Shown here: piece after piece, positions 1-7,268 of the stretch
Position numbering within the stretch: position 1 is the first letter of the stretch
Layout of the letters: each line of letters begins with the position of its first letter
NCBI GenBank assembly: GCA_934167365.1
Contig: CAKPKU010000043.1
Span: 1-14,017 of the forward strand
DNA length: 14,017 nt
Origin: an uncultured Clostridia bacterium
GTDB taxonomy: Bacteria; Bacillota; Clostridia; TANB77; CAG-508
Direction of reading: 5' to 3'
Program-made: the position numbers and the translations under genes
The notes under the pieces: generated by a model
Told to the model about the DNA's origin: nothing
The model's database searches: none
Seen by the model: only the letters and a program-made list of their open reading frames with translations

Positions 1-170
1 TCTGCTACATTAGTTACAGTACAAGTATTTACAATATACACATCTGCAAATTCATCAAATTCAACAACTTCATATCCATTTTCAATAAATTTCTGCGCCA
101 TTGCATTTGTTTCGTACTGATTAACTTTACAACCTAAAGAGCAGAAAGCTACTTTTTTTATTCCATTCAT
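1..170 (-). CDS. mtaB: MtaB tRNA-t6A37 methylthiotransferase, N-terminal part (cut by window edge)
   Basis: Only the first 56 codons are present; the gene runs off the left edge. The reading begins MNGIKKVAFCSLGCKVNQYE, the N-terminal MTTase (UPF0004) domain of radical-SAM methylthiotransferases. Cys10, Cys14 and Cys50 (in NTCTVTNVA) match the three cysteines that hold the auxiliary 4Fe-4S cluster. The SLGCKVNQYE form of the motif is typical of MtaB, which adds a methylthio group to t6A at position 37 of tRNAs reading ANN codons; MiaB and RimO differ here. The start is set by an AGGAG ribosome binding site at 178-182 (minus strand), 7 nt upstream of ATG. The radical-SAM CX3CX2C motif and TRAM domain lie outside the window, so the MtaB/MiaB choice rests on the N terminus. 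Confidence 0.88.
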   Translation of the reverse strand, partial: MNGIKKVAFCSLGCKVNQYETNAMAQKFIENGYEVVEFDEFADVYIVNTCTVTNVA

Positions 171-209
171 TAAAATTCTCCTATACATATAATTAAACTA
201 ATAATGGTT

Positions 210-238
210 ATTATATCATTATGTTAATAAAGTGTAAA
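210..238 (-). promoter_or_regulatory. sigma-A promoter of mtaB
   Basis: On the minus strand, TTTACA (238 to 233) and TATAAT (215 to 210) are separated by 17 bp. The -10 box lies about 40 nt upstream of the mtaB start. The region between this promoter and the divergent sortase promoter (239-381) is very AT-rich; I see no gene or clear structure in it. Confidence 0.75.
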
Positions 239-381
239 GTATTCCCTACTATAATTTTATTTAACTTTTATTTAGAAAATTTAATTTATCTAACCATAAA
301 ATATTATTTTTAAACTAAAATAAATTAATTAAATACTAAAAAGTTTTACTTAACCCAACCACAAATTTAAGAAAAAAATTA

Positions 382-410
382 TTGATATAAATATGAATAA
401 ATTATATAAT
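382..410 (+). promoter_or_regulatory. sigma-A promoter of the sortase gene
   Basis: TTGATA (382-387) and TATAAT (405-410) are separated by 17 bp. An in-frame ATG at 393 falls between these boxes, so it would not be on the transcript. This supports the downstream start at 444. Confidence 0.75.
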
Positions 411-443
411 AATTTCAATAAATATATTATTAAGGAGAAATAT

Positions 444-1334
444 ATGAGTAAACCAAATGGTAAAAGATTTGCAGATAAAGAAACTGCAAAAAAACTAAAA
501 CAAGAACGAAAACTAAAAAAAGCAAATGAACATATAAATTTAAAAGATTCACAAAAAGAAAAAAAATCAAAAAAGAACAAAAACAAAGTTAATAAAGTTG
601 CAATAAACATTATAGCCTTTATTTGTATTATAACAATAATATTATCATCTATAAAAATAGTAATATGGGTAAAAGATTCAAAAGCAACTAACAAATTATT
701 ATCAGATATTCAAAATAAGGCAATTATAAATACAGAACAAGTAACAATTGGAGATGAATCAGTAACCAAACTTCATTATGATTTTTCAGAGCTACTTATA
801 ACAAATCCTCATACAGTTGGTTGGATTAATGTTTCAAATACAAATATAAATTACCCTGTTGTACAATATTCAGATAACGATTTTTATTTAGATCATTCAT
901 TTGATAATTCAAATAATGCAGCAGGTTGGATATTTGCAGATTATAAATGTGATATGAATAATTTAGGATATAACACTATAATATATGGACACAATAGAAA
1001 AGATAAAACTATGTTTGGATCACTAAAAAATGCTTTAGAAACTGATTGGTTATCAAATAAAAATAATCACTATTTGAATTATTCAACTTTAACAGAAAAT
1101 CATATTTATGAAATTTTTTCAGTATTTGTATGTAATGATAAAGATGTTGGTGCATATACACGCTCAAATTTCGCAAACGATAGCGATTTTGCAACATATT
1201 TAAATAAGCTAAAAAATATGAGTTCATACAATTTTGATACTGATATATCTCAAACCAACAAAATAATAACATTATATACTTGTTATGGTCTTAATAATCA
1301 ACGATTACTAGTGTGCGCAAAACTTATTGATTAA
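444..1334 (+). CDS. srtB: Class B sortase (SrtB family)
   Basis: A membrane-anchored transpeptidase of 296 residues. The N-terminal tail (1-52) is very lysine-rich and should stay in the cytosol. One transmembrane segment follows at about 53-76, and the sortase domain is outside the cell (about 100-296). The catalytic triad is visible: His183 in YGHN, Cys280 in TLYTC and Arg287 in NQRLLV. The insertion between His and Cys and the NYPVVQ...Y..DH start of the core fit class B, whose known members cleave NPQTN-like signals and attach haem-uptake or pilin proteins to peptidoglycan. The start is ATG 444, with AAGGAG at 432-437 and 6 nt spacing; an in-frame ATG at 393 lies inside the promoter. No substrate protein is encoded nearby, so the substrate is unknown. 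The gene is transcribed alone and ends at a two-way terminator. Confidence 0.93.
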   Translation: MSKPNGKRFADKETAKKLKQERKLKKANEHINLKDSQKEKKSKKNKNKVNKVAINIIAFICIITIILSSIKIVIWVKDSKATNKLLSDIQNKAIINTEQVTIGDESVTKLHYDFSELLITNPHTVGWINVSNTNINYPVVQYSDNDFYLDHSFDNSNNAAGWIFADYKCDMNNLGYNTIIYGHNRKDKTMFGSLKNALETDWLSNKNNHYLNYSTLTENHIYEIFSVFVCNDKDVGAYTRSNFANDSDFATYLNKLKNMSSYNFDTDISQTNKIITLYTCYGLNNQRLLVCAKLID

Positions 1335-1395
1335 AACTTTGTTATACCTAAACTAGCAGATATTATAAAATTTACTCATATTAACATATATGTTT

Positions 1396-1436
1396 AAAAA
1401 AAGAGATTTGAACTAAAATAATTCAAATCTCTTTTT
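1396..1436. terminator. Two-way rho-independent terminator between the sortase gene and adhE
   Basis: GAGATTTGAA (1403-1412) pairs with TTCAAATCTC (1422-1431) around a 9-nt loop. The stem is extended by an A-tract at 1396-1402 and a T-tract at 1432-1436. Because the A and T tracts flank both sides, it can stop the sortase transcript (plus) and the adhE transcript (minus), which converge here. It lies about 60 nt past the adhE stop. Confidence 0.88.
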
Positions 1437-1496
1437 ATATGCATTTTAATACAAACTTTGACTATTATTGTTTTAATAGATATTTTGTAAAAATGT

Positions 1497-4100
1497 TTAT
1501 TCTCTTTCACCATAATAAGCTTGTAGCATTAGCTCTTTAATTTCGTGAACTAATGGTACACGAGGATTAGCTGTTGTACATTGGTCTTCAAATGCCATTT
1601 CAGATAATTTATCAATTTTAGCTAAAAATTCTTGTTCATCAATTCCAGCTTCTCTTAATGTCTTAGGTATACCTAAATCATTATTTAATTTTTTAACCTC
1701 ATCAATTAATGCATCCACACCATCTTCAACAGTTTTGAATTTCAATCCAATACGTTTTGCTAAATTAGCATATTTCTCATCTGCTATAAAATATTCATAT
1801 TTAGGGAATGAAACAAACTTTGTTGGCTTTGTTGCATTATATTTAATAACATATGGTAATATAATGGCATTTGCTCTACCATGTGGAATATGGAACTCTC
1901 CTCCTAATTTATGTGCAATAGAATGATTAACTCCTAAAAATGCATTTGAAAACGCCATTCCAGCAATACAACTTGCATTATGCATTTTTTCTCTTGCATA
2001 TTTATTACTTCCATCATTATATGCATCTCTTAAATTTTTATATACAAGTTCAAAAGCCTTTTCTGCTAATCCATCTGTATAATCAGATGCCATATTTGAA
2101 ACATATGCTTCCAATGCATGTGTTAATACATCCATACCAGTATCTGCTGTTATGCTTTTTGGTAAACTCATAACTAAATCTGGATCAACAATTGCAACAT
2201 CTGGAGTTAATTCATAATCAGCTAATGGATATTTTTTATTAATCTTTTTATCTGTAATAACAGCAAAAGATGTTACTTCTGACCCAGTTCCTGATGTTGT
2301 AGGTATACATACCATTTTAGATTTTTCACCTAATTTAGGGAATTTATAAGTACGTTTTCTTATATCCATAAATTTAAGTTTCATTCCTTCAACATCTGCA
2401 TCTGGATGCTCATAAAATAACCACATTCCTTTAGCTGCATCAATTGGACTTCCTCCTCCTATTGCAATTATTACATCTGGATTAAATTCATTCATCATTG
2501 CAACACCTTTTTTAATTGTATCAAATGATGGATCTGGTTCAACTTCTGAAAAAATTTCAGAATGAACATATTCATTTCTCCTTCTTAAATGATATAATAT
2601 TTTATCAACATAACCAAATTTTACCATTCCTGGATCTGTTACTATAAATGCTCTTGATATATCAGGCATTTTTTCTAAATATGCTATAGATCCAGCTTCA
2701 AAATATATTTTTTCTGGAACTTTAAACCATTGCATATTTACCCTCCTTTTTGCGACTCTTTTTATATTTATTAAATTAACTGATGATACATTTGCAGTAG
2801 TCGAATTTCCACCAAATGTACCACATCCTAAAGTTAATGATGGCATATTTGTATTATATATATCACCAATTGCACCATGAGTAGATGGTGAGTTTATAAT
2901 AATTCTACCAGCTTTTACCTTTTTTGAAAATTTTCTTATTGTTTCACTATTTTCAGAATGAATAACTGCTGAATGTCCTAAACCTCCAAATTCGAGCAAT
3001 TTTTCTGCCAAATCAATTCCTTCATCAGGGCTATTTACAATATAATATGCTAAAACTGGACTTAATTTTTCTTTTGAAAATGGGTATTCAACACCTACTC
3101 CATTTTCTTTAAGAACCAATACCTTCGTTTCTTTTGGTACTTCAATTCCAGCTCCTTTAGCAATGACATATGGACTTTTTCCTACAATGTCACTATTTAA
3201 TGCACATCCTTTTTCTTGAATAAACATACTATTTCTTAATTTTTTAGTTTCTTCTTCATTTAAAAAGTAACATCCAGATTCCTTCATTAGTTTTTCAAAA
3301 TCTTTTTGAATTTCTTTATCAATAATTACAGACTGCTCTGAAGCACAAATCATTCCATTATCAAACGATTTAGACAAAACTAAATCATTTACAGATGTTT
3401 TTAATTTAGCAGTTTTATCAATATAACATGGTACATTACCTGGACCAACACCTAATGCTGGTTTTCCTGATGAATATGCTGCTTTAACCATTCCAGTTCC
3501 ACCTGTTGCTAATATTAAATTAACATCTGGGTGATGCATAAGCATATTTGTTGCTGTTATTGATGGCTCCTCAATCCATAATATACAATTTTCTGGTGCA
3601 CCTGCTTTAATAGCTGCATCTCTAACAATTTTAGCAGCTGCAACACTACATTTTTGTGCTGATGGATGAAATCCAAATATAATTACATTTCTTGTTTTGG
3701 CTGAAATAATAGATTTAAACATTGTTGTTGATGTTGGATTTGTTACAGGTGTTACTCCAGCAATTATTCCTATTGGCTCTGCAATCTCCTCATATCCATC
3801 TTCTTCATTTTGATTTATTACACCAACTGTTTTATCGTATTTTATACTATGATATACATATTCTGTTGCAAACATATTTTTTGTTATTTTATCTTCATAA
3901 ATTCCTCTGCCAGTTTCCTCAACTGCCATTTTAGCAAGCTCCATGTGATGTTCAAGTCCTGCCATGGACATTGCTTTAATAATATTATTAACTTGCTCTT
4001 GATTAAGTTTTAAATATTCTTTAGATGCTATTTTAGCCTTTTCAACTAAATCATCTATCATCTTCTTTATTTTGTTTTCATCTGTAACTTCATTTGACAT
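1497..4100 (-). CDS. adhE: Bifunctional aldehyde/alcohol dehydrogenase AdhE
   Basis: AdhE reduces acetyl-CoA to acetaldehyde and then to ethanol, regenerating NAD+ in fermentation; family members assemble into cytosolic spirosome filaments. The 867 residues match the family length. Residues 1 to about 445 form the acylating aldehyde dehydrogenase, with catalytic Cys252 in DNGMICASEQ and the GVGPGNVP loop at 217-224. A short linker (about 446-457, KRRVNM) leads to the iron-dependent alcohol dehydrogenase. This has the nucleotide-binding GGGSPID at 548-554 and likely Fe ligands Asp657, His661, His726 and His740 (family alignment by eye). AAGGAGGGC at 4105-4113 fixes the start. The gene is transcribed alone from a promoter overlapped by a perfect inverted repeat, so it is probably repressor-controlled. 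A second strong ribosome binding site lies inside the gene at the domain junction (see separate entry). No frameshift or missing key residue is seen. Confidence 0.98.
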   Translation of the reverse strand: MSNEVTDENKIKKMIDDLVEKAKIASKEYLKLNQEQVNNIIKAMSMAGLEHHMELAKMAVEETGRGIYEDKITKNMFATEYVYHSIKYDKTVGVINQNEEDGYEEIAEPIGIIAGVTPVTNPTSTTMFKSIISAKTRNVIIFGFHPSAQKCSVAAAKIVRDAAIKAGAPENCILWIEEPSITATNMLMHHPDVNLILATGGTGMVKAAYSSGKPALGVGPGNVPCYIDKTAKLKTSVNDLVLSKSFDNGMICASEQSVIIDKEIQKDFEKLMKESGCYFLNEEETKKLRNSMFIQEKGCALNSDIVGKSPYVIAKGAGIEVPKETKVLVLKENGVGVEYPFSKEKLSPVLAYYIVNSPDEGIDLAEKLLEFGGLGHSAVIHSENSETIRKFSKKVKAGRIIINSPSTHGAIGDIYNTNMPSLTLGCGTFGGNSTTANVSSVNLINIKRVAKRRVNMQWFKVPEKIYFEAGSIAYLEKMPDISRAFIVTDPGMVKFGYVDKILYHLRRRNEYVHSEIFSEVEPDPSFDTIKKGVAMMNEFNPDVIIAIGGGSPIDAAKGMWLFYEHPDADVEGMKLKFMDIRKRTYKFPKLGEKSKMVCIPTTSGTGSEVTSFAVITDKKINKKYPLADYELTPDVAIVDPDLVMSLPKSITADTGMDVLTHALEAYVSNMASDYTDGLAEKAFELVYKNLRDAYNDGSNKYAREKMHNASCIAGMAFSNAFLGVNHSIAHKLGGEFHIPHGRANAIILPYVIKYNATKPTKFVSFPKYEYFIADEKYANLAKRIGLKFKTVEDGVDALIDEVKKLNNDLGIPKTLREAGIDEQEFLAKIDKLSEMAFEDQCTTANPRVPLVHEIKELMLQAYYGERE
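2733..2748 (-). promoter_or_regulatory. Internal ribosome binding site at the AdhE domain junction
   Basis: Minus-strand AAGGAGGG (2748 to 2741) sits 5-6 nt before an in-frame ATG (2735 to 2733, Met456). Initiation here would give a free 412-residue iron-dependent alcohol dehydrogenase ending at 1497. The Arg-Arg-Val codons of the linker create the motif, so it could be a by-product of a conserved KRRxNM linker rather than a selected signal. Confidence 0.45.
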
Positions 4101-4118
4101 AAAAGCCCTCCTTTTGTC

Positions 4119-4154
4119 TATTGTATTTATTGAATTATATTAATAAATACAATA
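4119..4154. promoter_or_regulatory. Perfect 13-bp inverted repeat over the adhE promoter (probable operator)
   Basis: TATTGTATTTATT (4119-4131) and AATAAATACAATA (4142-4154) are exact reverse complements around a 10-bp spacer. One arm fills the -35/-10 spacer and the other covers the expected transcript start, with the -10 box in the middle. Since one arm is not transcribed, this is a DNA site and not an RNA hairpin. The arms carry TTGT/ACAA as in Rex sites, but these are 32 bp apart end to end rather than 18, so it is not a canonical Rex site. The regulator is unknown. Confidence 0.65.
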
Positions 4155-4162
4155 AAAGTCAA
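4134..4162 (-). promoter_or_regulatory. sigma-A promoter of adhE
   Basis: On the minus strand, TTGACT (4162 to 4157) and TATAAT (4139 to 4134) are separated by exactly 17 bp, a near-consensus promoter. The expected transcript start is near 4127, giving a leader of about 27 nt before the adhE ATG. No clear terminator separates it from the upstream M50 gene, so some read-through is possible. Confidence 0.82.
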
Positions 4163-4194
4163 TCAAATTCCATCGACCTTTTTTATCAATTTTT

Positions 4195-4833
4195 TTAGCT
4201 AATTTTATATAATTTTAATCGTTGTTTTATGCACATAGATGCCTTTATTTTTATATATATTAAATATGCAATTATACACAATAGTCCTATATTATGCATA
4301 ACTAAAACTAATAAACTACAAAAAAATAATAATATAGATAAACTTATAGTCGATATAAAATCTATATATTTATATGATTTTGCTCTACCATAAAAAATGC
4401 ATAAAATGCTCTTAATTATTCTACCTCCATCTAATGGATATATTGGAACTAAATTTATTATTGCTAATAATACATTTATATAAATTAGCTCCATTTTAAG
4501 ATTTTGGTTAATTTGTATGAAATATATTGCTATTGCAATTAAAATATTAACAAGTGGTCCACATATGTATATTATTATTTTCTTTACTTCTAGTAAGTTT
4601 GCCTTCAGTATTTTTTTATTATAATCTAAAATTGGATTATTAAAAGATATTGAAAAACCTATTGGTTTTATTTCAAATATAGATGGACTAAATCCCAATA
4701 ATAGTCCAGTAAGTAAATGTCCAACTTCGTGTATACATGCAAATATCATTAGTAATGTATATATTTTTATCTGATTTGTTAGATAAAATATTAATATAAA
4801 TATTAATATCTTTAAATCTACTTTTATTTGCAT
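4195..4833 (-). CDS. spoIVFB: Site-2 (M50) intramembrane zinc metalloprotease, SpoIVFB-like
   Basis: A polytopic membrane protein of 212 residues. HEVGH (35-39) supplies two zinc ligands and the catalytic glutamate. NLVPIYPLDGGR (127-138) carries the third ligand, Asp135, and is the hallmark of site-2 proteases. Hydrophobic stretches at about 7-18, 22-46, 85-107, 114-133 and 160-195 are likely membrane segments. In Bacillus subtilis the SpoIVFB protease cleaves pro-sigma-K and is held by the M23-domain protein SpoIVFA, encoded just upstream. The same order is seen here, which is the reason for the symbol. The protein ends soon after the last membrane segment, with no room for the C-terminal CBS domain of B. 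subtilis SpoIVFB. The ribosome binding site is 12 nt from this ATG, and no upstream in-frame start is available. A different M50 role is possible. Confidence 0.8.
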   Translation of the reverse strand: MQIKVDLKILIFILIFYLTNQIKIYTLLMIFACIHEVGHLLTGLLLGFSPSIFEIKPIGFSISFNNPILDYNKKILKANLLEVKKIIIYICGPLVNILIAIAIYFIQINQNLKMELIYINVLLAIINLVPIYPLDGGRIIKSILCIFYGRAKSYKYIDFISTISLSILLFFCSLLVLVMHNIGLLCIIAYLIYIKIKASMCIKQRLKLYKIS

Positions 4834-4852
4834 ATCATTGCTCTTCTCCTTT

Positions 4853-5794
4853 TTAGAGCTGTAAAATTTCCTCTGGATTTATAGCTCTATTATCTCTTCT
4901 TATTTCAAAGTGCAAGTGTGGACCTGTTGCTTTTCCTGTTGAACCAACCTTTGCAATTTTATCTCCTTGTTTAACTTTATCTCCTTCTTTTACAAGTAAT
5001 TCACTGCAATGTGCATATATAATAACTATATCATTATTTGCAACTTTAATATGTTTTCCAAAATCACCTTCAGATGATGCTTCTATCACCTCACCATCCA
5101 TACTATTTATAATTTCAGTTCCAGAAACTGCCCCTAAATCAATTCCTTTATGATTAGCTGAAACAATTTCATTAGATGCTCTACTACCAAAACGAGAAGT
5201 TACAATTCCTGATGGTAATGGGTTTATTATTGAAAAATTGCTTCTAATATAATCTGCATCACTTATTAGTTCATTCTGCTCTGGTATATCAGATGGCTCT
5301 TCGCTTCCTCCACCAATTCCCATTATATTTAAATTTGAATCAATTTGACCAACTTCATTATTTATAGAATTATCCATATTAGATTCTTCTTGATTTGAAT
5401 TACTATCTATATTTTCCTCTGCATTGTTCGGTTCATCTTTGATCTCAACATTTTCACTATTTTCAATATTATTTTCATTATTTTTATTTACAATAGAATT
5501 ACATTTTACAACAATATTTGAATATAGTGTTTTAAAATCTATATCCTGTTGCAATATATTATTTATATTTGACATAACATTTTTTGCTAAATTATCCTGT
5601 GAATTTTTTATGTAATAAACACCACAATATATCAATAAACAAATAACTATTTGAATGAACATTTTTTTTGTTTTGTTTGTATTTTGCTCTTTTGAAAAAT
5701 TTTCTCCAGATATTCTAAACTCCGCATTTTTGCGCCTTTCAATAACATCTTCAGCTCTTCTTATCTTCTCTTCATCACTCATCAATCTTTCCAT
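4853..5794 (-). CDS. Membrane-anchored M23 (LytM) metallopeptidase, SpoIVFA/SpoIIQ-like
   Basis: A 313-residue protein with a charged cytosolic N terminus (1-44), one transmembrane segment (about 45-62), a low-complexity Asn/Glu/Ser-rich stretch (about 104-180) and a C-terminal M23 domain (about 190-313). Zinc ligands His215 and Asp219 (HKGIDLG) and His295 (HLHFE) are all present, as are His262 and His293, so the domain may be an active peptidoglycan endopeptidase. B. subtilis SpoIIQ, by contrast, lacks the key histidine. Lying 19 nt upstream of the M50 protease it resembles SpoIVFA of the spoIVFA-spoIVFB operon; SpoIIQ is the alternative on domain layout alone. The start is chosen by GAGG 8 nt before ATG; an in-frame ATG four codons later is less well placed. 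The M50 ribosome binding site begins at this gene's stop codon, which suggests coupled translation. Confidence 0.82.
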   Translation of the reverse strand: MERLMSDEEKIRRAEDVIERRKNAEFRISGENFSKEQNTNKTKKMFIQIVICLLIYCGVYYIKNSQDNLAKNVMSNINNILQQDIDFKTLYSNIVVKCNSIVNKNNENNIENSENVEIKDEPNNAEENIDSNSNQEESNMDNSINNEVGQIDSNLNIMGIGGGSEEPSDIPEQNELISDADYIRSNFSIINPLPSGIVTSRFGSRASNEIVSANHKGIDLGAVSGTEIINSMDGEVIEASSEGDFGKHIKVANNDIVIIYAHCSELLVKEGDKVKQGDKIAKVGSTGKATGPHLHFEIRRDNRAINPEEILQL

Positions 5795-5851
5795 ATTAAT
5801 AGCCTCACTTCTTATCTTAAAGTATCTTACTATTAATATATATGTCTTATT

Positions 5852-6154
5852 TTAAAATATGATGCTAACAATTAATAACAATCCTAATATAGCACTAATC
5901 CATTTTAGTCTTCTATTACTTTTATTTATTGTTTTATCTCCTTCTTCTGAACATTTTAAATAATCAGCTATAATTAATTCAGCTTCTTTAATAACATAAT
6001 TATCATCTTTTTTCCCATCTTTATCACACTTTTTAAACTTTTCTGTATATTCATATTTTTTTGCTTTTTTATTTTCCTTTAATATAATAATTGCCTCTTC
6101 AATTGTGTTTGATGGCAAATCTTTTATTCTTAAAACATTTCTCATATTATCCAT
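5852..6154 (-). CDS. Small protein with C-terminal membrane anchor, unknown function
   Basis: I do not recognise this 100-residue protein. Residues 1-80 are charged and lysine-rich, probably helical and cytosolic, with two isolated cysteines (43 and 68). Residues 84-100 form one hydrophobic segment that ends the protein, preceded by NRRLKW, so it looks tail-anchored with its N terminus inside. The start is ATG 6154, because GGAGG at 6163-6167 lies 8 nt upstream; the open frame extends 13 codons further but lacks a comparable site. It sits 57 nt upstream of the M23 gene on the same strand, with no terminator between them, so the three genes may be one operon. No convincing sigma-A promoter is seen in 6155-6266, and a sporulation sigma factor could be used instead. 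Coding is supported by the ribosome binding site and sensible composition. Confidence 0.65.
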   Translation of the reverse strand: MDNMRNVLRIKDLPSNTIEEAIIILKENKKAKKYEYTEKFKKCDKDGKKDDNYVIKEAELIIADYLKCSEEGDKTINKSNRRLKWISAILGLLLIVSIIF

Positions 6155-6266
6155 AACAAATACCTCCATTTCAGATATAAATATTATTTCCAATATATGG
6201 ACATGTATTCAATTTATTTTACAAATTATTTATTAACTCCTATCGAAAACAACCTATTTTGACATA

Positions 6267-6295
6267 AAAAAACTCGCTGTATTAGCGAGTTTTTT
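6267..6295 (-). terminator. Rho-independent terminator after tsf
   Basis: ACTCGCT (6272-6278) pairs with AGCGAGT (6284-6290) around the 5-nt loop GTATT, flanked by A and T tracts. It lies directly after the tsf stop codon (6297-6299) and has a run of U on the minus-strand transcript. It separates rpsB-tsf from the downstream membrane-protein genes. Confidence 0.88.
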
Positions 6296-6296
6296 A

Positions 6297-7181
6297 TTAT
6301 CCATTTATTTGTTTTCTAACTTCTTCAGCAAAGTTTTCTTCAACTTTTTCTATTCCTTCACCTTTTTCAAGTCTGCTAAATCTTACTATTTTAGCTCCTT
6401 TTTCTTTTAATAATTGGCTGATTTTCATGTCTGGATTTTTTACAAATTCTTGATCAACTAAACAAATTTCTCCGTAGAATTTTCCAATTCTTCCTTGAAC
6501 CATTTTTTCAGCTATTTCAGCAGGTTTTCCTTCATTCATAGCTTGAGCTTTTAATATTTCCATTTCTTTTTCTACTCTTTCAGCTGGAACTGAAGCTCTA
6601 TCTAAAAATTCTGGTTTTGCAGCAGCTATTTGCATACAAATATCCTTTGCAAGCTCTGGAGTTGCATTTTCCATTTCTACTAAAACGCCTATTTTACCAT
6701 CGCCATGGATATATTTTTCAACACTTCCTGTTGTTTCAAATCTAGCAAATCTTCTTATTGACATATTTTCTCCAATTGTTGCTATTTTGTTTGTTAAAAC
6801 TTCTTGAACTGTTTTTTCTGGATCTGATATTGATTTTTCAGCTAATAAGTCTTCTACACTTGCAGGATTATTTACAGCTATTTGTTTAGCTATATCTGCA
6901 ACAAATGATTTGAATTCTGCATTTGATGAAACAAAGTCTGTTTCAGCATTAACTTCAACAACTGCTCCAACTTTTCCATCTTCAGATATATATGCATCAA
7001 CTAAACCTTCTGCAGCTACTCTGTCAGATTTTTTAGCAGCTTTTGCTATTCCTCTTTCACGTAATAATTCAATAGCTTTTTCCATATCTCCATCTGCTTC
7101 TGTTAAAACTTTTTTGCAGTCCATCATTCCTGCTCCTGTTTTTTCTCTTAAATCTTTTACTTGACTTGCTGTTATTGCCAT
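6297..7181 (-). CDS. tsf: Translation elongation factor Ts (EF-Ts)
   Basis: EF-Ts is the cytosolic nucleotide exchange factor that releases GDP from EF-Tu. The 294 residues match the family. The N-terminal UBA-like domain (about 1-45) starts MAITASQVKDLREKTGAGMM, and the TDFV motif that contacts the EF-Tu nucleotide site is at 81-84. The dimerisation core follows, with a second half beginning near 170. AAAGGGG at 7190-7196 lies 8 nt before the ATG. It follows rpsB, the near-universal bacterial order, after a 117-nt gap holding two hairpins. The pyrH and frr genes that often come next are absent; a strong terminator stands there instead. Confidence 0.98.
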   Translation of the reverse strand: MAITASQVKDLREKTGAGMMDCKKVLTEADGDMEKAIELLRERGIAKAAKKSDRVAAEGLVDAYISEDGKVGAVVEVNAETDFVSSNAEFKSFVADIAKQIAVNNPASVEDLLAEKSISDPEKTVQEVLTNKIATIGENMSIRRFARFETTGSVEKYIHGDGKIGVLVEMENATPELAKDICMQIAAAKPEFLDRASVPAERVEKEMEILKAQAMNEGKPAEIAEKMVQGRIGKFYGEICLVDQEFVKNPDMKISQLLKEKGAKIVRFSRLEKGEGIEKVEENFAEEVRKQING

Positions 7182-7226
7182 TATAAATACCCCTTTCTCG
7201 CATTATTGCATTTAAATTTAAAAATA

Positions 7227-7256
7227 GCCCCCACAATTATTTTATAATGTAGGAGC
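7227..7256 (-). terminator. Hairpin with U-rich tail between rpsB and tsf (probable attenuator)
   Basis: On the minus-strand transcript GCTCCTACA (7256 to 7248) pairs with TGTGGGGGC (7235 to 7227), including two G-U pairs. The stem continues as TTAT/ATAA with one bulged base and an AAA loop. The sequence TATTTTTAAATTT follows. The tail is less perfect than in the tsf terminator, so partial termination that lowers tsf relative to rpsB, or an RNA-stability role, is likely. Confidence 0.55.
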
Positions 7257-7268
7257 AAATATATATCC

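Noticed and set aside
393..443. Earlier ATG for the sortase
   Set aside because: It lies between the -35 and -10 boxes and has no ribosome binding site; ATG 444 has AAGGAG at 6 nt.
350..694. Long open frame antisense to the start of the sortase gene
   Set aside because: It is a phenylalanine/leucine-rich mirror of the lysine-rich sortase tail, with no ribosome binding site; same reasoning for other antisense frames over smc, adhE and the Clp-M41 gene.
4121..4152. Canonical Rex-binding site upstream of adhE
   Set aside because: TTGT and ACAA ends are present but span 32 bp rather than the 18 bp of known Rex sites; I kept only an unassigned operator call.
5795..5851. Sigma-E promoter before the M23 gene
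   Set aside because: CATATT and CATATATA elements are present but only 11 bp apart rather than about 14, so the match is not convincing.
6155..6266. Sigma-E-like -10 CATATATT before the 100-residue protein
   Set aside because: No acceptable -35 element at the right distance; in DNA this AT-rich such matches are common.
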